A stretch of DNA of 64,000 nt from Pedobacter sp. Leaf170 (GCF_920984665.1 NZ_CAKLBP010000002.1:558001-622000); one strand, 5' to 3'; positions 44,041 through 53,496 are shown, counted from the first letter of the stretch. Notes: generated by a model not told the origin, from the sequence alone. Numbers and translations: made by a program.

Positions 44041-46491
44041 TTAACTTAAAGAACCTACATTTATAATATCTGCGAAAACGCCTGCAGCCGTCACTTCTGC
44101 GCCTGCACCTGGTCCTTTAACCACCAGCGGACGAGATTTATACCTGTCTGTTGTGAAAGAAATAATGTTATCACTTCCAGAAAGCATGTAGAAAGGATGG
44201 CTGTCATCAACCATTTGAAGACTAATTTCTACATTGCCATCTTCCAGTTTTCCAATGTAGCGTAACACTTTCCCGTCGCTCGCCGCTTTGGTTTTCAAAT
44301 GCTCAAAATATGCTGCATTTTTCTGTAATTCTGAATAAAAATCTTCAACAGATGTTGCGTTTAAACATGCATCTGGCAAAATATTATCAATTTTTACATT
44401 TTCTGCTTCTAAAGGATAACCCGCATCTCTTGCCAGAATTAACATTTTACGCATGAAATCTTTACCATTTAAGTCATCACGCGGATCGGGTTCGGTGTAA
44501 CCCAACTCTTGTGCTTCTTTAACCGTTTCGTAAAATCCGGCATCGCCCTTAAAATTATTGAAGATATAAGAAATGGTTCCCGATAAAATTGCTTCGATTC
44601 GGGCAACTTTATCGCCACTCATCATCAGTTCTTTTAACGTTCGGATAATTGGTAAACCTGCGCCAACATTGGTTTCGTAATAAAAATCTACACCAAATTT
44701 GCGGGCAGCATCTTTAAATGATTTGTATTGCGCAAAATCTGCTGAGTTTCCTTTTTTATTGCAAGTAACAACTGAAATGCTACTTTCAAAAATACCCTGG
44801 TAAAATTCGATTGGTGTTTCTGCTGCGGTATTATCAACAAAAACGCAATTTGGTAAGTTTAAAGTTTTCATGCGGTCTACAAAAACAGCTAAATCTGCTT
44901 GTTCGCCTTTATCATTTAGCTCATTTTCCCAATCTTCTAATGATAATCCTTCAGGATTAAAAATCATTTTACGGGTATTGCTAATGCCTGCAACTTTCAC
45001 TTGCAAATCGTTATTTGCTGCCAAAAATGGCATTTGTTCTTTCAGTTGGTTAAATAATGTTTTACCAATATTTCCGGTTCCAAGGCAGAAAATGTTAAGG
45101 GTGCGTTTTAAGTCGGTGAAGAAAGCATCGTGAACGGCATTTACTGCTTTTGATAAATCGCCTGCGCTGATGATGACCGAAATGTTATATTCTGATGAAC
45201 CTTGGGCAATTGCCCTGACATTGATACCATTTCTGCCCAAAGCATTGAACAATCGTCCGCTCATACCTGGTGTGCGCTTCATGTTTTCGCCTACGATTGC
45301 TAACACGGCTAAATTATTTTCAACCTCTGGTAAAGCCAGTTTATTGGCATCTAATTCAAGCTCAAACTCTTTCTTAATCAGTGCAATTGCCTGATTTGCA
45401 TCGGTTGGTTTAACAGCAAAAGTGATACTATGTTCTGATGATGATTGCGTAATCAACACCACATTAATTTGTTCCCTAGAGAGTAGTGAAAACAATCTGC
45501 CACTAAAACCTGCTTTGCCAACCATACCGCTTCCGGTTAGATTAATAATGCTGATATGGTCGATAGAAGAGATTCCTTTTATTGGTAAACTCGATGCTTT
45601 AACATCGCTTTTTATGTATGTTCCTGAAAAATCTGGCTGAAATGTGTTTTTGATAACAATCGGAATTTTCTTCATGAAAGCCGGAATCATTGTTGGCGGA
45701 TAAATCACTTTCGCCCCGAAATAACTTAATTCCATCGCTTCGGTATAGCTCAATTCTGGTAATGAAAATGCTTTTTTAACGATGCGTGGATCGGCGGTCA
45801 TCATACCGTTAACATCTGTCCAGATTTCAATTTCCTCTGCATTTAAAGCTGCGCCCCAAACGGCTGCAGTGTAGTCAGAACCGCCGCGACCTAAAGTAGT
45901 TACGCGACCAGCTGCATTGCTCGAAATAAAACCGGTAACAAATAAAACATTGCTCTTATTGGCCTGATAGAAGTTATTAATCAACATTTCAGTTAATTCT
46001 GTATCTACTTTTGCCTGCCCAAAATTGCTATCGGTTTTAATTAATTCAGCACCATTTACGTATAATGCATTATTAAATTGTTGCGATGCAATGTGCGCAA
46101 TCATGAAAGAGGAGCAACGTTCGCCGTAGCTTAAAATCTGATCTTTAGTTTGCAAGCTCAGTTCGCGGAGATTGGTTACGGCCTGTAATAAATCTTCTAG
46201 TTCGTTAAAGAAGATTTTTAAACGCGTAAAAACCGGATTTTGGGCTGCTGCCGGCAAAAGCGAACGGATAACTGCGAAGTGTTTCGCCTCAATGTCCTTA
46301 ATGCCAGCATCGTAATCTTCGCCACGCTCGGCTTTTTCGGCCATATCGGTTAGCAAATTGGTTACGCCACTCATTGCCGATAATACAACTACCGGATTGC
46401 TCTGTAATTTTTCTTTGGCTACTATGCTCAGCAGCGTTTTAATGTTCTCGGCCGAACCTACGGATGTGCCGCCGAATTTTAATACTTTCAT
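44041..46491 (-). CDS. thrA: Bifunctional aspartokinase / homoserine dehydrogenase
   Basis: 816 aa fusion. Aspartokinase part (~1-290) opens with KFGGTSVGSAENI and has TTLGRGGSDYTAA; two ACT regulatory domains (~310-450, IVGENMKRTPGMSGRLFNALG); homoserine dehydrogenase part (~465-816) with the NADPH motif CLGTGNIGKTLF and the catalytic region GAGLPIIRTLKELMMSGDKV. It catalyses the first and third steps from aspartate to threonine. First structural gene of thrABC, preceded by a leader peptide and attenuator. Confidence 0.98.
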   Translation of the reverse strand: MKVLKFGGTSVGSAENIKTLLSIVAKEKLQSNPVVVLSAMSGVTNLLTDMAEKAERGEDYDAGIKDIEAKHFAVIRSLLPAAAQNPVFTRLKIFFNELEDLLQAVTNLRELSLQTKDQILSYGERCSSFMIAHIASQQFNNALYVNGAELIKTDSNFGQAKVDTELTEMLINNFYQANKSNVLFVTGFISSNAAGRVTTLGRGGSDYTAAVWGAALNAEEIEIWTDVNGMMTADPRIVKKAFSLPELSYTEAMELSYFGAKVIYPPTMIPAFMKKIPIVIKNTFQPDFSGTYIKSDVKASSLPIKGISSIDHISIINLTGSGMVGKAGFSGRLFSLLSREQINVVLITQSSSEHSITFAVKPTDANQAIALIKKEFELELDANKLALPEVENNLAVLAIVGENMKRTPGMSGRLFNALGRNGINVRAIAQGSSEYNISVIISAGDLSKAVNAVHDAFFTDLKRTLNIFCLGTGNIGKTLFNQLKEQMPFLAANNDLQVKVAGISNTRKMIFNPEGLSLEDWENELNDKGEQADLAVFVDRMKTLNLPNCVFVDNTAAETPIEFYQGIFESSISVVTCNKKGNSADFAQYKSFKDAARKFGVDFYYETNVGAGLPIIRTLKELMMSGDKVARIEAILSGTISYIFNNFKGDAGFYETVKEAQELGYTEPDPRDDLNGKDFMRKMLILARDAGYPLEAENVKIDNILPDACLNATSVEDFYSELQKNAAYFEHLKTKAASDGKVLRYIGKLEDGNVEISLQMVDDSHPFYMLSGSDNIISFTTDRYKSRPLVVKGPGAGAEVTAAGVFADIINVGSLS

Positions 46492-46577
46492 TATTTTATA
46501 TAGTTTTTAACTGATTTATTTTTAAGGCTTTTAATTTACTATGAGCTTAAATTTTCAATCAGTTTCGGTTTAAGAGT

Positions 46578-46614
46578 TAAAAAAAAAGCGTCCCGATTTG
46601 TATCGGGACGCTTT
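46578..46614 (-). terminator. Attenuator terminator of the thr operon
   Basis: On the minus strand a perfect 13-bp stem AAAGCGTCCCGAT / ATCGGGACGCTTT with a 4-base loop is followed by a run of about nine T. It lies between the leader peptide and the thrA start (87 bases upstream of the ATG), as expected of an attenuator. Confidence 0.88.
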
Positions 46615-46647
46615 CTGTGTTTTTATGTTAATTCAACTTACAACAAA

Positions 46648-46713
46648 TTAGCCCCGCTGGTTTATCCCGGTGGTAATAATAATCGTTGTAATAATTGAAG
46701 TGTTAAAAATCAT
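46648..46713 (-). CDS. thrL: thr operon leader peptide (21 aa)
   Basis: ATG at 46713, TAA at 46650-46648. The peptide begins MIFNTSIITTIIITTGI and contains 5 Thr and 7 Ile in 21 residues, with Thr-Thr and Ile-Ile-Ile runs. This is the composition of enterobacterial ThrL (Thr/Ile control), though the sequence is not homologous in detail. Its stop lies 33 bases before the attenuator stem. Stalling at scarce Thr or Ile codons would prevent terminator formation (established attenuation logic, inferred here). Confidence 0.88.
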   Translation of the reverse strand: MIFNTSIITTIIITTGINQRG

Positions 46714-46738
46714 TCGCTAATGGTGTATTTTGTACACT

Positions 46739-46771
46739 GTAAAGTAGCAGATTATTTTTCTTAAATGCAAA
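46739..46771 (-). promoter_or_regulatory. Probable promoter of the thr operon
   Basis: Minus-strand TTTG (46771-46768) and TACTTTAC (46746-46739, 6 of 8 to TAnnTTTG), 21 bases apart. The start near 46732 gives a ~20-base 5' UTR before thrL. Confidence 0.5.
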
Positions 46772-47366
46772 CAATTTTTAATTTTATTTAAAATTGTTTT
46801 AATAAAACGTTTAATTAGATTGAATGCTAGCATTTTTTGAACTGAAAACTAATGTGGGTTTTAGGGGTACGGATTTTTGCTGCCATCGTTTTTTCAAAGA
46901 GGTGTGACTGCAGGGCTGGGTGCAATCTACTTCGAGAGATGAACAAAAAATATTTCTATGTCTGTCAGGTTAAAAGGTACGCTCGTCATTGCGAGGCACG
47001 AAGCAATCTTCGAGCAGTCGCAAATCAAACCCAAAGTTGTAGGGATTGCTTCGTACCTCGCAATGACGAAATGTCGATTGACAGGTTTTGAATATTATTA
47101 AATATTGGTAAATTTTGTGCAATTCCATAATTTATATGCATAAATTATTAGCGCTTGAATTGTTACTTTTCGAAAGGTTCATATTGACGAATTGGAAAGG
47201 ATTTTGTGCAACACCTTTAGTCTTTAAACCTGATTGACGCGAGCATGGAGCGCAGCGGAATAAAGCAGAAAGCAGGGAGAACGTTAAAATGAAACACAGG
47301 TTTTGCTTTTCAAATCTTTATAAATTCGCCTTCTATTTTTACTTCTTACATCTTCCATCCTTTTCA
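46772..47366. other. Gene-free region with a long inverted repeat
   Basis: About 600 bases between the divergent thr operon and rsgA. It contains the 25-base-arm palindrome at 46984-47068 and a GC-rich patch GCGAGCATGGAGCGCAGCGG near 47240. An ORF at 46852-47091 is mostly translated palindrome and is not counted as a gene. Confidence 0.55.
46984..47068. repeat. Long REP-type inverted repeat (25-base arms)
   Basis: Left arm 46984-47008 (CGTCATTGCGAGGCACGAAG...) and right arm 47044-47068 (...CTTCGTACCTCGCAATGACG) pair at 24 of 25 positions around a 35-base centre. The core GAAGCAATC/GATTGCTTC recurs at 57928-57975. Confidence 0.85.
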
Positions 47367-47374
47367 TACCTTTG
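47367..47374 (+). promoter_or_regulatory. -7 element of the rsgA promoter, nearly leaderless
   Basis: TACCTTTG is a perfect -7 box; only a T-rich stretch stands at -33. Transcription should start near 47381, 2-4 bases before the ATG at 47384, and the alternative start at 47372 lies inside the box. Confidence 0.55.
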
Positions 47375-47383
47375 TTGCAAAAT

Positions 47384-48304
47384 ATGCAGGGCTTAATTAT
47401 TAAATCTACGGGGAGCTGGTACAATGTTTTGGCCGATGATGGCGAACGTTATGACTGCCGTATTGTAGGGAAATTCAGAATTAAAGGCATTAAAACTACA
47501 AACCCAATTGCAGTGGGCGACCGGGTAAAATTCGACCTCGAAAAAGGTAGCAAACAGGGCTTGATTAATGAATTATTGCCACGTAAAAATTATATTATCC
47601 GCAAGTCGATTAACCTAAGTAAGCAGGCTCAAATTTTGGCTGCAAACTTAGATATGGCTATTTTGATAGTAACGCTGGCCTCTCCAAGAACATCTTTAGG
47701 TTTTATAGACAGGTTTTTGGTAACTGCCGAAGCTTACGATGTACCTACGGTTTTGGTATTTAACAAACTGGATTTGTTTAGCAAAGAAGGTTTAGAAATT
47801 CTGCAGGATTTTAAAGAAATTTACGAAAAAATAGGATATGCAACTTACGAGGTTTCGGCTTTGAAGGGCATCAATATTCCGGTTATTCAAGATTTAATTA
47901 CCGATAAAATTACATTGATTTCGGGCCATTCTGGTGTTGGAAAATCGAGTTTGATTAACGCTTTATTGCCAGATAGAGATTTGCGAACCGGCGAAGTTTC
48001 TGATTGGAGCGATAAAGGGCAACATACTACTACATTTGCCGAAATGTTTGAGTTGCCACAAGGTGGTTTTATTGTTGATACGCCTGGAATTAGAGAATTA
48101 GGTGTTATTGATATAGAAAAAGAGGAGCTGGGTCATTTCTTCAGAGAGATTTTTAAAACTTCGCACAATTGCCGTTTTAATAATTGCAAACATGTTAACG
48201 AACCTGGTTGTGCGGTAATTGAAGCGGTTAATAATGATGAAATTGCGGTTTCGAGATATGAAAGTTACCTGAGCATTTATCATGGCAACGATACCAGGCA
48301 TTAA
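47384..48304 (+). CDS. rsgA: Ribosome small-subunit-dependent GTPase RsgA (YjeQ)
   Basis: 306 aa from the ATG at 47384. An N-terminal OB-fold (~1-65) precedes the circularly permuted G domain with NKLD (G4) first, then GHSGVGKSSLINALL (G1) and DTPGI (G3). The C-terminal zinc-binding region carries HNCRFNNCKHVNEPGC. RsgA checks late 30S assembly. The permuted motif order is diagnostic. Confidence 0.97.
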   Translation: MQGLIIKSTGSWYNVLADDGERYDCRIVGKFRIKGIKTTNPIAVGDRVKFDLEKGSKQGLINELLPRKNYIIRKSINLSKQAQILAANLDMAILIVTLASPRTSLGFIDRFLVTAEAYDVPTVLVFNKLDLFSKEGLEILQDFKEIYEKIGYATYEVSALKGINIPVIQDLITDKITLISGHSGVGKSSLINALLPDRDLRTGEVSDWSDKGQHTTTFAEMFELPQGGFIVDTPGIRELGVIDIEKEELGHFFREIFKTSHNCRFNNCKHVNEPGCAVIEAVNNDEIAVSRYESYLSIYHGNDTRH

Positions 48305-48368
48305 CTGCTGTTTTTTACAATAATTTCAAAATACTTATCTTTCGCATTATAATATCCCAAGGTTTAAT

Positions 48369-48821
48369 ATGCGAGCAGTTTTACAAAGAGTTACACAGGC
48401 TAATTGTGTTGTTGATGGTAACATTACCGGACAAATTGAAACCGGTTTTTTAGTGCTTTTGGGCATTGAAGATGCAGATACAATTGAAGATTTAGATTGG
48501 CTGGCTCAGAAAATTGTAAATATGAGGGTGTTTTCTGATGAAAACGACCTAATGAATAAGGCTCTTGCCAATGTTAATGGAAGCATTCTTTTAATCAGTC
48601 AGTTTACTTTATTTGCGGCTACCAAAAAGGGCAACCGCCCGGGATTTACCAGAGCAGCGAAACCTGATATCGCCATTCCACTTTACGAGAAAATGATTGA
48701 AAAGCTGTCGGCTTTGCTTGGTAAAAAAGTAGAAACTGGGATTTTTGGTGCAGATATGAAAATCAGTTTGCTTAATGATGGTCCGGTAACCATATTAATC
48801 GACACGAAAAATAAGGAGTGA
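48369..48821 (+). CDS. dtd: D-aminoacyl-tRNA deacylase
   Basis: 150 aa, standard length. N-terminal MRAVLQRVTQANCVVDG, the active-site SQFTLFA-type ISQFTLFAAT and the GP-type motif NRPGFTRAAKP, all characteristic of DTD. It hydrolyses D-aminoacyl and glycyl mischarged tRNAs. The stop codon overlaps the start of the next gene (TGATG), implying translational coupling. Confidence 0.97.
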   Translation: MRAVLQRVTQANCVVDGNITGQIETGFLVLLGIEDADTIEDLDWLAQKIVNMRVFSDENDLMNKALANVNGSILLISQFTLFAATKKGNRPGFTRAAKPDIAIPLYEKMIEKLSALLGKKVETGIFGADMKISLLNDGPVTILIDTKNKE

Positions 48822-50359
48822 TGAAAGAAAAAAAATCGCCCTTTCTTGAAACAATCATACTTTCGGGCTTTATCTTACTTAAATTTGTTTTGAGTTATGC
48901 GTTGGTTAATAATGTTTATGAGCTTCATCGCGATGAATTTTTACATTTAGATCAGGGCCGTCATTTAGCAGCAGGCTTTACCTCAATTCCACCATTAACA
49001 GCCATATTTTCGGTAATTATAAATCTGCTTGGTGGAAGTGTTTTCTGGGTAAAATTTTTTCCAACATTATTTGGCGCATTAACTATGCTTTTCGCCTGGC
49101 AAATTGTAGATGCTTTGAAAGGTAATTTAATTGCCAAATGTTTGGTGGCACTTGCATATTTATGCTCTGTGTATTTAAGAATTAACATACTTTATCAACC
49201 AAATTCATTTGATGTTTTAGCCTGGACGGCCATTTACTATTGCCTTTTAAAATATTTTGAAGATCAGCAAATCAAATATCTATACTATTTTGCTATTTGG
49301 CTGGGCTTAGGTTTTCTTAATAAATATAATGTGATGTTTTTGGTTTTGGGAATATTGCCGGCTGTTCTCATTTTACCGAACCGAAAAATTTTTCAGAATA
49401 AACACTTATATTTTTCGGTACTCCTTGCGTTTTTAATCATATCGCCGAATGTAATATGGCAAATTGGACATCATTTTCCGGTAATAAGCCACATGAAGGA
49501 ACTTGCAGAAACGCAATTAGTAAATGTAAAACGGTCTGATTTCTTTAAAGAACAAATCCTGTTTTTTATAAATGTGGTATTTATTTGGCTAGCGGGTTTC
49601 ATTGGCTTAGCCATCTATAAACCTTTCCGTAAGCACCTTTGGGTTTTATTTTCTTATATTTTTACCATATCAATTTTTAGTTATTTCAATGCCAAATCCT
49701 ATTATGCATTAGGTTTATATCCGGTTTTATTAGCTTTTGGAAGTGTTTACCTTACTATTGTTATTGGCAGAAAATACGTGATTTATGGGCTGCTTGTAGT
49801 TTTGACTGTTGGATCATTTTATTACATAGTTCCAATCTTGATGCCGGTATACTCGCCAATTGAAATTGTACAGCATAAAAAACGTTTTGAAAAAGTAGGT
49901 GCTTTGCGTTGGGAAGATGGAAAAAACCATAATTTACCACAGGATTATGCGGATATGCTTGGTTGGAAAGAGTTAGCAGCAATTGTAGATTCAGCTTACG
50001 CAAAAGTTAAAGATAAAACTGCAGTTGTTGTACGTACAGATAACTACGGGCAAGCAGGAGCAATTAATTATTATTCGAAATTTAAAAACATAGATGCAGT
50101 TTCTTACAATGCCGATTATCTTTATTGGTTTAAGATGGATAAACCTATAAAAGATTTAATTTTGATAAGAGAAGCAGGTGAGAGCGATCCTGAACGTAAG
50201 AAAGAGCAACCTCTTTTTGAAAAAATAACCAAAATTGGTGAATTGAGGAATACATTTGCAAGAGAAAAAGGTACAACAGTTTTCCTTTTGGAAGGTGCCA
50301 AGATAGACATTAATACTAGGCTGAAATTAGAGATAGAAGAACGTAAACATGACCATTGA
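48821..50359 (+). CDS. GT39/ArnT-like integral membrane glycosyltransferase
   Basis: 512 aa with about ten to twelve membrane helices over residues ~10-350 and a C-terminal extracytoplasmic domain. The opening YELHRDEFLHLDQGRHLAAGF holds the catalytic Asp/Glu loop of the PMT/ArnT superfamily (R-D-E), and the PPLTA segment follows. Such enzymes move sugars from polyprenyl-phosphate carriers to lipid A, proteins or glycans; the substrate here is unknown. The start overlaps dtd by one base; the stop overlaps the MazG-like gene by 11. Confidence 0.88.
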   Translation: MKEKKSPFLETIILSGFILLKFVLSYALVNNVYELHRDEFLHLDQGRHLAAGFTSIPPLTAIFSVIINLLGGSVFWVKFFPTLFGALTMLFAWQIVDALKGNLIAKCLVALAYLCSVYLRINILYQPNSFDVLAWTAIYYCLLKYFEDQQIKYLYYFAIWLGLGFLNKYNVMFLVLGILPAVLILPNRKIFQNKHLYFSVLLAFLIISPNVIWQIGHHFPVISHMKELAETQLVNVKRSDFFKEQILFFINVVFIWLAGFIGLAIYKPFRKHLWVLFSYIFTISIFSYFNAKSYYALGLYPVLLAFGSVYLTIVIGRKYVIYGLLVVLTVGSFYYIVPILMPVYSPIEIVQHKKRFEKVGALRWEDGKNHNLPQDYADMLGWKELAAIVDSAYAKVKDKTAVVVRTDNYGQAGAINYYSKFKNIDAVSYNADYLYWFKMDKPIKDLILIREAGESDPERKKEQPLFEKITKIGELRNTFAREKGTTVFLLEGAKIDINTRLKLEIEERKHDH

Positions 50360-50675
50360 AGAAGCACAACAAACTGTAGATAGGTGGATTAACACAACCG
50401 GTATCCGTTATTTTAATGAGTTAACCAATACGGCTATCTTAATGGAAGAAGTTGGCGAAGTTGCCCGTATTATGGCTCGCAAATATGGCGAGCAATCTTT
50501 TAAAAAAAGTGATGAAGAGGTAAACCTGGCAGATGAAATGGCTGATGTACTTTTTGTTTTAGTTTGCCTGGCAAACCAAACGGGCATTAACTTAACTGAT
50601 GCCTTTGAGAAAAACTTGCAAAAGAAAAGCATCCGCGATGCGGATAGACATAAAAATAACGAGAAATTAAAATAG
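50349..50675 (+). CDS. MazG-like nucleotide pyrophosphohydrolase
   Basis: 108 aa. Helical all-alpha NTP-PPase fold with the metal-binding acidic motif EEVGEVARIMARKYGEQ (~35-52) and LADEMADVLFVLVCLAN (~64-80), i.e. ExxE ... ExxD. Hydrolyses nucleoside triphosphates to monophosphates, a house-cleaning role. Overlaps the preceding glycosyltransferase by 11 bases, so probably coupled. Confidence 0.93.
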   Translation: MTIEEAQQTVDRWINTTGIRYFNELTNTAILMEEVGEVARIMARKYGEQSFKKSDEEVNLADEMADVLFVLVCLANQTGINLTDAFEKNLQKKSIRDADRHKNNEKLK

Positions 50676-50684
50676 TAAAAAGCG

Positions 50685-50987
50685 TTAGCCTACAAATTCC
50701 ATTAAAGTTCTGTAAGCCACGAAGCGATTTTTAAACTTTGCATTTAAATCTTCTTGTAGTGCCGGGGCATACTTTTCCTGATATTCGTTGTAATTTTCCT
50801 GGCTATCAGCTACGTATTGTGCGCAATAGGTAACACCTTCATTCGGAGAATCTACAACTTTTAAAAGGCGGTGAGATGCAAACATACCAGTAGCCATAAC
50901 CGCTGGAATATGGATTTCTGTCATCCAATTAAACCACTCTTCGGCGGCAGTTTCTTCTAATATTAGGGTTACATTATATAAAAGCAT
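50685..50987 (-). CDS. DUF4286-family protein
   Basis: 100 aa from the ATG at 50987 (the longer frame adds 11 residues). The opening MLLYNVTLILEETAAEEWFNWM and the later VTYCAQYVADSQENYNEY match this small ferredoxin-like family of Bacteroidota, which has no known function. It converges on the MazG-like gene with a 9-base gap. Confidence 0.8.
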   Translation of the reverse strand: MLLYNVTLILEETAAEEWFNWMTEIHIPAVMATGMFASHRLLKVVDSPNEGVTYCAQYVADSQENYNEYQEKYAPALQEDLNAKFKNRFVAYRTLMEFVG

Positions 50988-51122
50988 GGCACAAATATAA
51001 TTAATTAGCTTGGCTAACAAACTGAAATTGATTAGAGCGCCACAAAATGTAAATGTTATTATTTTTTTAATAAGTGAGAAATTTTTAGAACTTAGTGTTT
51101 TGGAATCATAATCACCCCCTAA

Positions 51123-51452
51123 ATGAAATTCTTCCGTCCATATAGATGCTTTAAAGCATTTATTATTATTGCAATTTTAACTACAATTTGCTTTTTTGCA
51201 TTTGTATCGGAAGATAGGCATGTTTTTGCACCAAATTTTCTGTTAAGTTCTTTGGCAGATTTGTATTCCTTTTTTCAATTTCCAACCCATACATTTTTGT
51301 GGAAATTTTTTAGTTCAAACACTTTCTTATACTTTTTTGGCTTGGTATTTAATTGTGCGCTCTATGCATTTATTATCGAAACCGGATTAGCCTTAGAAAT
51401 GCAAAAACGCTATGGAAAAGAGGAGAGAGAAAACAAGGGTGCCGAAAACTAA
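51123..51452 (+). CDS. Small hypothetical two-helix membrane protein
   Basis: 109 aa. Hydrophobic segments at ~11-28 (AFIIIAILTTICFFAFV) and ~66-88 (FLYFFGLVFNCALYAFIIETGL) with a charged tail (MQKRYGKEERENKG). The family is not recognised. Its stop overlaps by 4 bases the convergent TPR gene. Confidence 0.6.
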   Translation: MKFFRPYRCFKAFIIIAILTTICFFAFVSEDRHVFAPNFLLSSLADLYSFFQFPTHTFLWKFFSSNTFLYFFGLVFNCALYAFIIETGLALEMQKRYGKEERENKGAEN

Positions 51453-53272
51453 ACGCCGTCGCCGCGTAAATTTCTAAACCTTTTACGTGCTTCTGCGGTA
51501 AACATACTACCCGAATAATCGGTTATCAATTTTTGGAAATATATTTTTGCCTGCACCAAATCATTCAATTTTTTCTCGTACAAATCTGCAAGTGTAAAAA
51601 GCGCATCGTCAGTCCAGATTCCATCCTTATAATTTTCATCAACTTTCTTTAACATTGCCACAGCGTTTTCATATTGTTCGGCTTTAATAAATATTTTGGC
51701 TTTACTCATCAATATCGCATCGGCAAGTGTATTTTGAGGAAATGCGATTGAGATACTGTCTAGCTTTTTTATGGATTGCTCCGGTAAGTTTCTAAAAACC
51801 AACATTTCTGCATCAGCATACATTTTTAAAGCACTGCTATCGCCAGGTGTTTGAATGTTATCAGATATTAAAAGACTTAAATTTAAAGCATCGTTGGCAA
51901 TTAGTTGGCTTGTTGCAGCTTTTAACACCATACATTGCCCCATGCTGTATTCAAAATTACCCTGGTAAAAAGAAAGTTTCGCACTTCTGAAACGGGCTTC
52001 ATTACCAATGGGCTGCCCCTCAAATTGTTTACTTACCTGTTCATAAACTAAAAACGCTTCCCATGGTTGTTTGGTTAAAATGTAAATATCTCCTAAATCT
52101 AATTTAAGCTGCCCACTTTCCTGCGGACTTAAACCAGGCAATTTCAACGCTTCTTCTAAAGCGAGTTCTGCTTTTTTGGGCTGATTTAAATAATATGCCT
52201 GCAAAATCGACCACTTTTTAATCGCAAATAAAGTGTTTTTGTTTTTGCCGTTTTCATCTAACAAAACCTGATAATCTTTTGCTAAAATGTCTAAATCTGC
52301 CACCTTAAATTTCCCTTTGGTTTGAATGTTATATTTAGTGTTTAACAGTTCTATTTTGGCTGGCAAATAGTATTGATTTTCTTTGCCTTTCGTTATCAAA
52401 TATTCGTAGGCCTTTATCGCTGCTTCGTATGCTCCATTATCAACAAAGGTGTAAACTGCATTAAATAAGGTTGTTCCATCTGCCTTTGTGCGTTTATCAT
52501 AAGCAATAAGCTGGCGCAAGGCCATATCGTATTCTTGCTGCTGAATGTAATTCCAGGTTAATAGCTGAATGTAAATTTCTTCATCAGGAGCTTTCTGAAT
52601 CTTTTTTAAAATTCCGGTTTGAAAGGTTTGATAATCTGCTTTATCTTCAAAAATCATTGATAAAACGGCTTCCGCCTGAGGAAGCATTTGCGGTGCAGTT
52701 GGTAAAATGTCTAAATATTCCTGCATCAGCATTGGCTTATCCTTTTTAAAACGATAAATATTTAATAATTCAAAAGCAAATGCCTTTTCATCATTTAAAA
52801 TTTTTCTACCATGTTTAAAAGTTTGTATGGCATAATCGTAATTTTCGAAGCGATAAAAGTTGTTGGCTAACATTCTTATCCTAAATTCATCTTTAGGGAG
52901 CTTACTAATCACCTCTGAGAAAATTTTATTGGCTGCAGATGCATCACCTTTCTCTTGTTGCAGTTTACCCAGGGCCACAGTATACATTTCATTATCTGCA
53001 GATTGTTTGATTTGCTTTTTTACCGTTTTCTCTGCTAAATCATATTTTTTAAGTTTCAATAGAACATTAAAATAGATGTCAAAGTAGCCTTCATTATTAG
53101 GGCTTGCAAATATTTTCTCCAGCAAAACGGCAGCTTTTTCATATTCACCATCCTGATAATATTGGATGGCAAGCGATGCATCGTCATTTGCAATCTGTCT
53201 TCCAGGGCGAAAGTTCTGAGCATTTGATGCGATGCTAATCAATAATAAAAAACTTAGGATAATAGACTTCAT
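51449..53272 (-). CDS. Secreted TPR-repeat protein
   Basis: 607 aa with a signal peptide (MKSIILSFLLLISIASNAQ) and tetratricopeptide-like repeats along its whole length, for example YYQDGEYEKAAVLLEKIF, LLKLKKYDLAEKTVKK and, near the C-terminus, IKAEQYENAVAMLKKVDE and YSGSMFTAEARKRFRNLRG (outer-membrane lipoprotein/YbgF-like end). No catalytic domain. Probably a periplasmic scaffold; partners are unknown. Confidence 0.85.
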   Translation of the reverse strand: MKSIILSFLLLISIASNAQNFRPGRQIANDDASLAIQYYQDGEYEKAAVLLEKIFASPNNEGYFDIYFNVLLKLKKYDLAEKTVKKQIKQSADNEMYTVALGKLQQEKGDASAANKIFSEVISKLPKDEFRIRMLANNFYRFENYDYAIQTFKHGRKILNDEKAFAFELLNIYRFKKDKPMLMQEYLDILPTAPQMLPQAEAVLSMIFEDKADYQTFQTGILKKIQKAPDEEIYIQLLTWNYIQQQEYDMALRQLIAYDKRTKADGTTLFNAVYTFVDNGAYEAAIKAYEYLITKGKENQYYLPAKIELLNTKYNIQTKGKFKVADLDILAKDYQVLLDENGKNKNTLFAIKKWSILQAYYLNQPKKAELALEEALKLPGLSPQESGQLKLDLGDIYILTKQPWEAFLVYEQVSKQFEGQPIGNEARFRSAKLSFYQGNFEYSMGQCMVLKAATSQLIANDALNLSLLISDNIQTPGDSSALKMYADAEMLVFRNLPEQSIKKLDSISIAFPQNTLADAILMSKAKIFIKAEQYENAVAMLKKVDENYKDGIWTDDALFTLADLYEKKLNDLVQAKIYFQKLITDYSGSMFTAEARKRFRNLRGDGV

Positions 53273-53496
53273 TCTTAAAATATTCGTTTTAAATGTAACA
53301 TTTTAATACCTAATTCTTTAAACTCAATCAACTGATAAAACGTATTTTAAATGTTACTTGTATTTTATTTTGACTATTTATTTTAAATACTAAATTGGAA
53401 TCGATCGGGTGTTTTAAATGTTAGTAACATTCTTACTGTAAAATACCTTTTAGCTATCAGGTTATTATATTTTTGTCGTCCCAAACGAAGAAGATT

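Noticed and set aside
46852..47091. 79-aa ORF in the gap upstream of rsgA
   Set aside because: Its C-terminal half (HCEARSNL ... DCFVPRNDE) is the translation of the 25-base-arm palindrome; such ORFs recur wherever the repeat occurs.
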